Positions 54,304-62,400 of a stretch of DNA of 64,000 nucleotides are shown in pieces. Within the stretch, counting starts at the first letter, position 1; every line of letters starts with the position of its first letter. Source of the stretch: Deltaproteobacteria bacterium (lineage in GTDB: Bacteria; Myxococcota; JACPTQ01). The notes below the pieces were generated by a model. The model ran no database searches. It saw nothing but the letters and a program-made list of their open reading frames with translations, and was not told the DNA's origin. The stretch lies in the NCBI GenBank assembly GCA_016192705.1, contig JACPTQ010000009.1, forward strand, positions 44,075 through 108,074. Reading direction: 5' to 3'. The position numbers and the translations under genes are program-made.

Positions 54304-54370
54304 GATTTACCTCCTCTATATCAAGCTCAGAGCGATTGGCCTTGGGCGCGAAAGCCTCAAGGCGAAACCC

Positions 54371-54853
54371 TCAAGCCTTTTTATACGTCCGCACACCCGC
54401 TGGCCCCGTCATGCCTTTCTCGCGACTCGCGAGCAGCTTGTCGAGGTGGTCCGTCGCCTCGACCTCGCGACCGCGCACCTTCTTGACCCACTCAAGGTCG
54501 CCCTTCGCCCAAACATACGCGAGCCCAACCGCGAGAATCGCGACAAACGTGGCGATTTCAATGAGAGCCAACGTCCCATTGCCCGCGGCGATCCAACTTT
54601 TCAGCACGACCGCAACCGGAAAAATGAACACGATTTCGACGTCAAAAATGACAAAAACGAGCGCGACCAGGTAAAACCGAGGATTGAAGTTGAACCAGGC
54701 CTTGCCGATCGGCCGCTCGCCGCATTCGTAGGTTGAGTTCTTCTCGCGGTCGGGATGGTGCGGGCGAAGAAGGCTCGACAGAAAAAGCGTCACGGTCAAG
54801 AAACCGACGCCGATGACCACGAAAACGAGAACATTTGCGAAGTCGAACTTCAT
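54371..54853 (-). CDS. nuoA: Complex I subunit A
   Basis: This three-helix membrane subunit has 160 residues. The signature YECGERPIGKAWFNFNPRFYLVALVFVIFDVEIVFIFP is intact, with the conserved acidic residues. A charged C-terminal tail (VRGREVEATDHLDKLLASREKG) makes it longer than the common 120-147. It is the first gene of the nuoABCDHIJKLMN operon, behind a TATAAT promoter. Confidence 0.97.
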   Translation of the reverse strand: MKFDFANVLVFVVIGVGFLTVTLFLSSLLRPHHPDREKNSTYECGERPIGKAWFNFNPRFYLVALVFVIFDVEIVFIFPVAVVLKSWIAAGNGTLALIEIATFVAILAVGLAYVWAKGDLEWVKKVRGREVEATDHLDKLLASREKGMTGPAGVRTYKKA

Positions 54854-54907
54854 AATCGGCGGACCCTACCCCAACGCGTTGCGGCATGGCAAGCGCGTCG
54901 GATCATG

Positions 54908-54937
54908 ATTATAGGAGGTATGTCGTGGACTGGCCAA
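54908..54937 (-). promoter_or_regulatory. Putative sigma-70 promoter of the nuo operon
   Basis: On the minus strand TTGGCC (54932-54937) and a perfect TATAAT (54908-54913) are 18 bases apart. Transcription would begin near 54900, giving a leader of about 45-50 bases before the nuoA ATG. Confidence 0.5.
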
Positions 54938-55508
54938 GTCTAATTTCTCCCCAGTCCCCGGTTAAGCGGTCGTTCGCTCGTGAGCGTGAGGGTCGACAGG
55001 GCCCGCTTCGGCGCGCCGACGTCCTCGGGTCTGATTTGAGACGTGCGATTGATGCGCAGTCCAGAGGCACGCGAAAGCTCGGTGGTCCCAACCGAAAACG
55101 CGCTGCAGACCCTGCGGAGGCGCGCCTTTGCGGCGCCCCTGCCGACCCTACGCAATTCCGGGCGGACCGCTTTCCGGGGACGTATTCTTTAGGCTTGAGG
55201 GCGGTACGAAGGGTTCACCCGTTGGGTGTCGGCCAGCGTTCGATCGGCCCCCAAGCCTCCCGACTGCCGTTCCAGGGAAACGGCCGGTTCCTGGTTGGGC
55301 GGGCGGGGACTGGGCAAGCGGAGGCTCGCATCCGCAGGGGATGAGGTGCCGATAGGGCGTGGGATTGCCGTTCTCATGATGTTTGATTGATTTCGTGCAG
55401 ACTCACATCTCATGTCAGACCCGAGGACTTTTGCGAGCCGGAGCGAGCCCAAACCCGACCGCCCCACGCTGGTCTTGGCCGTTAACCGGGAACCAGGCTA
55501 TCTTCTCT
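54938..55508. other. Unassigned 570-bp region with many short hairpins
   Basis: No recognisable gene lies here. One plus-strand frame from GTG 54925 to 55344 (139 codons) has AGGAGG in front, but it overlaps the nuo promoter, is dominated by Arg, Pro and Gly, and resembles no family. The stretch is rich in perfect short stems, for example GCCGTT/AACGGC at 55266-55284, GCGGA/TCCGC at 55318-55335 and GGCGC/GCGCC at 55119-55137. A structured non-coding RNA or the debris of a gene are both possible. Confidence 0.35.
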
Positions 55509-55919
55509 CTAAGGAATGATCCGAAAGCGCTTGGCGTGGCGCGGGCGAATCGTCCCGAAGTGTCGGCGATCGAGCGTGATGAGAAGGTCGGTCTCGCGGC
55601 GCTCCGCGAGGGCAACAACGGATGCGTCGGTGCCGCCGAGCGGAAAATTACGGTACCGCTCAACAAGGGCGGCCATGCGATCGAGATCGTCGGGCGACGG
55701 CGCCTCGACATCTTCGTCGCCGAGGTTCGACAGGAACTTGGATTCTACGGCAGCACCGAGCCGCGTTCCGATGAGGTAGGTTGCCTCCGCGAGCACCATC
55801 GCTGGGATCACAAGCCGCGTGCCCGGCCGCCCCAGCGCCTCGACCGACTCCTCGTGCGCGTTATCGTCAACGTCAACCGCCGCATACAGCGGGCCGGTAT
55901 CAACAATCGCAACGTCCAC
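55509..55919 (-). CDS. PIN-domain toxin (VapC type)
   Basis: This 136-residue PIN ribonuclease has AIVDTGPLYAAVD (first Asp), IPAMVLAEATYLIG (Glu), GTDASVVALAERRETDLLITLDRRHFG (the later Asp residues in the DA and LDRRHF segments), all consistent with an active toxin. It starts with GTG 12 bases after the ribbon-helix-helix antitoxin. It is a second, unrelated pair to the vapBC at 29640. Confidence 0.88.
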   Translation of the reverse strand: MDVAIVDTGPLYAAVDVDDNAHEESVEALGRPGTRLVIPAMVLAEATYLIGTRLGAAVESKFLSNLGDEDVEAPSPDDLDRMAALVERYRNFPLGGTDASVVALAERRETDLLITLDRRHFGTIRPRHAKRFRIIP

Positions 55920-55931
55920 GCCGGGAATCGT

Positions 55932-56237
55932 CTATCGGCCGCGCGTTCGTCGCGACCGCTTCGGCGGCTCTCCCGCTCGGCCGCGCCGTTCGGTGCCCCA
56001 CTCGCGCGCAAGGATCTCATCGACGGTGCGCGACGTGTCGCCGCGACCACTCCGGCCAAGCGACGCAAACGCCAATCGCCGCTTCGTCTTCGGATGCCCG
56101 CCGTAAACACGCTCAATCATCCGTCGAATAACCTCGGACACCGAAACACCCAGTCGTTCCGCCTCTCGATCGAGGAGCGCGGTCGTATCTCGCGCCACCG
56201 AGAATGTCACGCGCCTATCAATGCGTTTCGTGATCAT
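55932..56237 (-). CDS. Ribbon-helix-helix antitoxin
   Basis: This 101-residue protein has an N-terminal ribbon-helix-helix: RRVTFSVARDTTALLDREAERLGVSVSEVIRRMIERV. The strand pairs as a dimer to bind its operator. A basic, disordered C-terminus (RRGRAGEPPKRSRRTRGR) should neutralise the toxin. The ATG at 56237 is preferred; a further ATG at 56270 spans a TATTAT stretch that looks like the -10 box of the pair. Confidence 0.85.
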   Translation of the reverse strand: MITKRIDRRVTFSVARDTTALLDREAERLGVSVSEVIRRMIERVYGGHPKTKRRLAFASLGRSGRGDTSRTVDEILAREWGTERRGRAGEPPKRSRRTRGR

Positions 56238-56287
56238 AAGATCATAATATATGAAGTGATGCCCATCCACAAGTCGCGACGAACCCC

Positions 56288-56665
56288 TCAGAACGACCCG
56301 GCGCCGCGCTGCCCGAGCCCACGCCGCTGCTCGGTTTTTTTCTCGACGAGGGTTCCCACTTCGCCCAAAGCTTTGCCGTCAACTTCGAGCCGCGCGATCT
56401 GCGCAAACGACATCCGAATCTCGCGTCCATCGCGCGTCCGCCCAACAAACGTGTCGCGCTCAATCGAAATCGATTTGAAGCGGGCGACGATCTTCTCGCC
56501 CTTCGCATCGACGATTGTCAGCGGCGACTGCACTGTAAAATGCACAACGCCTTCGTCCGTATCAACAAAGACCGGCTTATCGCTCTTGAAGCCATGGAAA
56601 TCGTTCCAGTGGTTCTTCGGCACGACCATCCCCGCGCACCCGGCGAAGAAGAGGAGAAACCACAC
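56288..56665 (-). CDS. Small lipoprotein of unknown function
   Basis: The protein has a short hydrophobic leader ending FFAGCAG, a lipobox-like site. About 115 residues follow, with a beta-rich pattern (DEGVVHFTVQSPLTIVDAKGEKIVARFKSISIERDTFVG). RTRDGREIRMSFAQIARLEV resembles a small Sm-like or YdhR-type barrel. The start is uncertain: GTG at 56665 gives a leader without a basic end, while the frame is open back to an ATG at 56791 with charged residues NPVRSFRV just before the leader. It lies downstream of a repeat arm and upstream of the antitoxin. Confidence 0.5.
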   Translation of the reverse strand: MWFLLFFAGCAGMVVPKNHWNDFHGFKSDKPVFVDTDEGVVHFTVQSPLTIVDAKGEKIVARFKSISIERDTFVGRTRDGREIRMSFAQIARLEVDGKALGEVGTLVEKKTEQRRGLGQRGAGSF

Positions 56666-56810
56666 CCGAAACGATCGGACAGGATTACGCGAAACATGTG
56701 CGGAATGGGGATGCTCCGAGTTGGTGTCGCGGCAGTGCCGCGCAGCCCCAGAGAATGTGAGCCCGGATGAGGGCCTTTTATTGGACACCAATTTTACTCC
56801 TCCGACCTCA

Positions 56811-56833
56811 GCGCCTCTGAGCCTCTGTGGTTA
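56811..56833. repeat. Single arm of the GGCGC/AGAGGC repeat family
   Basis: CAGCGCCTCTGAGCCTCTGT shares the CTCTG/GGCGC words with the palindromic elements at 16533 and 29539 but has no second arm here. It lies between lon and the small lipoprotein gene. Confidence 0.35.
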
Positions 56834-56845
56834 CTCTTGTCTTGC

Positions 56846-59284
56846 TCACGCCTTCGTGTCGGGCGGCACCGCGGCGGCGCCCATCGACGTTTGCGTCAGG
56901 TTCCGCTGAATCTTCGCGGGCTCCGCGAGCACCGCGTCGAGAACTTCCTCCATCCGCGTCACAAAACTAAACTCCATCCCCTTCTGCGCGTGCTCCGGGA
57001 TTTCGATCAGGTCCTTGCGATTCCGCTCCGGCAAAATCACGCGCTTGATCCCCGCGCGCCGCGCCGCCAGCGTCTTCTCCTTGATGCCTCCAACCGGCAA
57101 CACATTCCCGCGCAGCGTCACTTCGCCCGTCATCGCCGTGTCGTTCCGCACGCGAATCCCCGTCAGAAGCGACATAAGCGCCGCAAACATCGTGACGCCC
57201 GCCGACGGCCCGTCTTTCGGAATGGCGCCCGCCGGCACGTGGATATGGATGTCGTGCTTTTCCAAAAAGTTTTCGTCGATGCCAAACGCCCGCGCGTTCG
57301 TCCGAATGAACGACATCGCCGCGTGCGCCGACTCCTTCATGACGTCGCCGAGCTGCCCCGTAAGCTGCAGCCCACCCTTCCCGGCCATGCGCGTCGCCTC
57401 AATAAACAGGATGTCGCCGCCATGCATCGTCCACGCGAGCCCCGTCGCAACGCCCGGAACCTCCGTCCGCTCGGCAATCTCCGAGTAAAACTTCTCCGGC
57501 CCGAGATACCCCACAAGGTCGTCGTTTTTCACGACCGACTTTTCCTTCTTGCCACCCGCCACATTGACCGCGACGCCACGCACAACGTTCGCAATGTTCC
57601 GCTCGAGATTTCGCACGCCCGCCTCTCGCGTGTACGAACTGATGATCCCGTCGACCGCGGTCTCATCAAACTCAACGTGCTCGTCCGAAAGCCCGTGTTC
57701 CTTGAGCTGCCGCTGAATCAAGTGGTTTCGCGCGATGAAAACTTTCTCCTCCTGTGTGTACCCCGGCAGCTCGATCGTTTCCATACGGTCTTTGAGTGCC
57801 GGCGGTATCGGCTCCGCCAAATTCGCCGTCGTGATGAACAAAACCTGCGACAAATCAAACGGCACATTCAAGTAATGGTCGCTGAACGAAAAATTCTGCT
57901 CGGGATCGAGCACCTCGAGCAGCGCCGCCGCGGGATCGCCGCGGAAGTCGTGCCCAATCTTGTCGATCTCGTCGAGCATGAAAACCGGGTTGTTGGTTCC
58001 GGCCTTCTTCAAGCCCTGGATGATGCGCCCCGGCAACGATCCGACGTACGTTCGCCGGTGCCCGCGAATCTCCGCTTCGTCGTGCACGCCGCCGAGCGAA
58101 ATGCGCACGAACTTTCGCCCGAGCGCCTCGGCGACCGATTGCCCGAGCGACGTCTTCCCAACGCCCGGCGGCCCCACGAGGCAAAGGATCGGCCCCTTCA
58201 TATCTTGCTTCAACTTGTGCACCGCAATGAACTCGATGAAGCGCTTCTTGACCTTCTCAAGGTCGTAGTGCTTCGCGTCGAGCACCTTCCGCGCGTTGTC
58301 GATGTCGAGTTTGTCTTCCGTCGAAACCGCCCACGGCAAATCGGCCATCCACTCGAGGTACGTCCGCGACACCGTGTATTCGCTCGACGCCGGCTGCATC
58401 GACTTCAGCCGATTGAACTCCTTCATCGCCGCTTTCTCTTGCTCACCCGGAATTTTCGCCGACTGCAGACGCTTTTTCAGCTCCTCGAGCTCGCCCTCTT
58501 CGCCTTCGAGTTCGCCGAGCTCCGTCTTAATCGCTTTAAGCTGCTGCCGCAGGTAATACTCGCGCTGCGTCTTGTTCATCTCGCCTTTGACCTGCGTGTC
58601 GATCTTGTTCGACAGCATCAAGACTTCGCGCTTGCGATGAAGCAGCTCGAGCACTTTCTTCAAACGCGCCTTAATGACGGCCTCCTCGAGCACGCCGATC
58701 TTTTCTTCGATCGGTACGTCGATGTTCGCGCAGATGAGGTCGCAAAGGTGCGCGGGGTCGGAGACGCCCTCGACCAACTCTGACGCGCCCTGCGGGATCT
58801 CGGGAATAAGCGAAATCACTTGACGCGCGAGCTTCTTTAAGTTGAGCGCGAGCGCTTCGACTTCGACGTCGGCCGAGCGGTCTTCGAGGAACGGCTCGAT
58901 CTCCGCCTTGATAAACGGGTCGAGATGAACGAAGCGCCGCACGCGAAACCGCGAAATCCCTTGCACCACCAAATGGTAGTTGTCCTCGCCGACTTTGATG
59001 AGCTTCAGAATGCGCGCCGCGGTGCCGACGTTGTAGAGGTCGCCGGGTTTCGGGTCGTCGATCTCGGGCTTTCGCTGCGCGACGATCCCGATGAGCGCGT
59101 TTTTGCGCTCGGCGTCGAGGAGAAGCGCGATCGTCTTCGGGCGGCCAACGCCGATCGGGATGATCCCGCCCGGAAAGAAGACCGAGTTCCGAAGTGGAAG
59201 AACCGATAAGTCCTTCGGGAGTTCCGGGTTGTCGTCGTCGTCCCGCCCGCCGTTCTTGTCTTTGCCTTCACCCTTACGCGGCAT
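56846..59284 (-). CDS. lon: ATP-dependent protease Lon
   Basis: Lon is the soluble ATP-dependent serine protease that degrades misfolded and regulatory proteins. Its 812 residues match the family. The N-terminal substrate-binding domain starts [18 protein letters not shown]. The AAA+ core has GPPGVGKTS (Walker A) and [11 protein letters not shown] (Walker B), then [12 protein letters not shown]. The protease domain has [11 protein letters not shown] (catalytic Ser) and the Lys in [20 protein letters not shown] lies 5 bases before the ATG. A sigma-70 promoter is seen about 70-90 bases upstream. Confidence 0.98.
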   Translation of the reverse strand: MPRKGEGKDKNGGRDDDDNPELPKDLSVLPLRNSVFFPGGIIPIGVGRPKTIALLLDAERKNALIGIVAQRKPEIDDPKPGDLYNVGTAARILKLIKVGEDNYHLVVQGISRFRVRRFVHLDPFIKAEIEPFLEDRSADVEVEALALNLKKLARQVISLIPEIPQGASELVEGVSDPAHLCDLICANIDVPIEEKIGVLEEAVIKARLKKVLELLHRKREVLMLSNKIDTQVKGEMNKTQREYYLRQQLKAIKTELGELEGEEGELEELKKRLQSAKIPGEQEKAAMKEFNRLKSMQPASSEYTVSRTYLEWMADLPWAVSTEDKLDIDNARKVLDAKHYDLEKVKKRFIEFIAVHKLKQDMKGPILCLVGPPGVGKTSLGQSVAEALGRKFVRISLGGVHDEAEIRGHRRTYVGSLPGRIIQGLKKAGTNNPVFMLDEIDKIGHDFRGDPAAALLEVLDPEQNFSFSDHYLNVPFDLSQVLFITTANLAEPIPPALKDRMETIELPGYTQEEKVFIARNHLIQRQLKEHGLSDEHVEFDETAVDGIISSYTREAGVRNLERNIANVVRGVAVNVAGGKKEKSVVKNDDLVGYLGPEKFYSEIAERTEVPGVATGLAWTMHGGDILFIEATRMAGKGGLQLTGQLGDVMKESAHAAMSFIRTNARAFGIDENFLEKHDIHIHVPAGAIPKDGPSAGVTMFAALMSLLTGIRVRNDTAMTGEVTLRGNVLPVGGIKEKTLAARRAGIKRVILPERNRKDLIEIPEHAQKGMEFSFVTRMEEVLDAVLAEPAKIQRNLTQTSMGAAAVPPDTKA

Positions 59285-59349
59285 GTGTGCTCCTTTGTGG
59301 GCCGTCGTCGCCGCCGATGCAAATCTCGTGATGGCGACCCATAACTTCT

Positions 59350-59377
59350 AACATAGCTATGAACCGCACGGAGTCAA
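59350..59377 (-). promoter_or_regulatory. Putative sigma-70 promoter of lon
   Basis: TTGACT (59372-59377, minus strand) and TATGTT (59350-59355) are separated by 16 bases. Transcription would start near 59343, with a leader of about 58 bases. No CIRCE-type inverted repeat is visible. Confidence 0.55.
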
Positions 59378-59407
59378 GGAAGAGCGCGTCAGCGATGTAA
59401 GTCGGGC

Positions 59408-62400
59408 CTATGGATCGCAGGTCGCACTCTTCCAGACAGCGACATTCCGTCCAACGAGAAAGAGGTCACCGGCCGCCGTGGTTGCAAGGGTGCTCGCGCG
59501 CCAACCGTCGGAGCCGTTTGTCGTGACAGGAATCTCCGCGATGCGTCGCCAGCGTGCGCCATCGAAACGAAGGATATCGTACCGAATGACGCTGCCTCCA
59601 GAAAGCACCGAAGTCGAGACGTAAATGTGCGAAGCGTCGACGCCCCAAAGATCGTCCGTGCCGGTCGTTCCAAAAATCTGCCCTGAACGAAGCCCAGCCC
59701 CTCTCCATTCGACACCGTCAAAATGCTCTACAGAGAATCCCAGGCCTCGCCGCCCATCTGGCTCCGCCATCGGAAGCGACAGTGCATAAATATCTGTTGC
59801 GCTCGCTGCCCAGACTCTCCCCCACGCTCCAGACAGCGGGAACGCCGACCAATTGCCCGTGGGCGTCAAGAACCACAGGCCGTTTTCTGCGGCCAAATAA
59901 ACGTGCGTTGCGTCAAGCACAAATACAGAGTGGATGTCGTTGGGTCCCGATCCGCTCGCAAAAGTTTGAACCGTCCAGGCGTTCCCGTCGAATTTTAGGA
60001 GCGTGTTCTCACCGGCAGCGTAAATGTTCGTCGGCGAGCTTCCGTGTATCGACTTGAGACTCGCCGCAGTTACAGGTGGAACCACCGTCCAAGTCGCCGG
60101 ACTCACGCTTGGGTTGTAAAAAACGATTGTCCCATTATCGCCCGCGAAATAAACGGCCGACGCACCTGCGCGGTATACGGCGCGCCACTGCGTCGAGAGC
60201 GGGGGCAAAAGAACCGACCACGATGAACCATCGAATCGGCGAATCTGCACTGTGTTGTTGTAGGATCGTACGCTCACCGTGTAAATGTCGGACGCCGAGG
60301 CGGCCGCAGCAGCGCGATGAAACAACGGGTAAGCGTTCCCATCCGGCAACATTCCCATGTCGCTGGTTAACTCCGTAAACGTCGACGTGCCGTCATGGCG
60401 AAAGTTGTGCGTTCCGGCAAGGTAGATCGTTGGCCCGCCGGGAATTCGTGAACCCTTTGTCGATTGCTGCGAATTGGGGATGTTCTGCGAGGTTAGTGTT
60501 CCGCTCGTCCATCTCGCGAGCGCAGCACTGTTCGACAACCAGAGGTCGGTAGAGTTGATCGGCATGATCGAGTCGTAATTGCTAGAACACGGCGAGGCAC
60601 CGCAATTCAACTCGGACCACGATGTCCCATTCCACCGCTGCAGTGTCCGGCCCGAACCGCCGGATCGATACCCGCTCGCGACGATGTCGGTCGACGAAAA
60701 CCCGGCAAGCGCGCTGACCGACATCGTGAGACCCGAGCCCACAACGTTCTTCCGGCACCACGTCAATCGGCACGCGGGATCGACGTCACCCGAAGCACCC
60801 TTCCACGCCGCCGCGTCGCGCCCACCGACCATGACGACGCTGCCGTTCGTCCAAACCGCATTCAGGTTCGGGAGCTCGGGCAATGCCGCCGTTGGCGAGC
60901 CGTTCTGCCACGATCCAGCGCTGTACTTGAGTACGACGCCGTTGTTTCCGACCGCATACACAGTGCTGCCTGTTGATGATCCGTGAACACCGTTGAGCTG
61001 AATTGAAACTGGGTTCGCCATCACACTCCACTGATTGCCCGAGTTGCCGTCGTACTTGAGAATGACCCCGCCTGCTCCAACCGCGTAAATATTCATCGCT
61101 GATGAACCCCAGACCGCAAAAAGATCAGATCGCGTACCACTGTCCATTTGCGTCCACGCGTTGGCGCCGTCGTGACGCCAAATCTGGCCTCGGTCGCCGA
61201 CGAAGAAAATTACGCTCGCGCTCGCGGCAAAAACGGCGCGCATCGTCCCGTTGAACGGCCGTGGACTGAGCCACGAGCTGCTCGATCCTGTGCAGAATCC
61301 CAGGCCGTCACATGTGTCGTTTACGCTGCAAGCAAGTCCATCGCTGCACCGCGTTTCAGTTCCGGGATATGCACACGCACCCGCGCCGCTACACCAACCA
61401 ACGCCGCAAGTTGCGTTTCCGCCCGGTATTGCGCAATCGGCTCGGGGGTCCTGCCCGGTCGCCACATACGAGCAAGTGCCGAGACCATTCAGGTTGCACA
61501 TTTGGCAAGTGCCGCACGTTTGGGATCCGCAGCAAACGCCATCAGTGCAATAACCGGCGGCGCACTGGTACGCGCCGCCGCACGCCTGGCCGGGCGCTTT
61601 CTTGGCGATGCACGTTCCGCCGCCCGTGTCGCAGTAATTGCCGCTCATACAGTCACCATCGACCGCGCAAATCACGCGACACGAAACCGCGTTTTCGCAC
61701 TTGAGGCTTCCGCCGCACGCCGTTGCGGCACCCGCGACGGGGCACGCGCCCGTGGCGCCGCACAATCGTGATGCCGTGAAGCTGTTCGCGCCGCCGCACG
61801 TCGATGGCGCGCACTGCGACCCTGTCGACATGCGCTCGCATCCGCCGACCCCGTTGCACGTGCCAGCCAAGCACTGCGACGCGGGGTCGGTTCCGCAGTC
61901 GCTGCCGTGCGCGGTGCCCGCGAGGACGTTGACGCACGTCCCCTCGTTGCCGGGAACATTGCACGCGCGGCACGGTGTGTTGCAATCGGACGCGCAGCAA
62001 ACACCATCGATGCATTTCCCCGACACGCACTCGATCCCGCCGCCGCACGCAAGACCCGTCGCGGTGAGCGGCACGCACGAATTCCCAGAACACCTGTAAC
62101 CCGTGCGGCAATCCGAGTTCATACTGCACGTCGACTTGCACGACGTCCCGTTCGCGCAAACGAGATCGCCCGCGCATGCGGTTGGGGTCGTCGTCGGGCA
62201 TGCGCCTGACGTGCCACAGGTCTGCCGCGCTGTGTGCGTGTTCGGATCGACGCATGTCTCCGCGAGGCAAACGTAACCTGTGCCTCGACGCTCGCAGGCG
62301 CCAGTCCCATCGCACGCGCCGGTTAAGCACGCCGCATCGCCACCCGGGCAGTCGCTCCCGTGCGTTTGCCCTGACCCAACGTTCGCGCACGACCCCGCGC

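Noticed and set aside
54925..55344. 139-codon frame with AGGAGG upstream
   Set aside because: It overlaps the likely nuo promoter, has odd composition and no similarity; kept only as part of the unassigned region.
56837..58783. 648-codon open frame on the plus strand
   Set aside because: It lies wholly antisense to lon, is dominated by Arg, His and Leu, and has no family features; it is a high-GC shadow frame.
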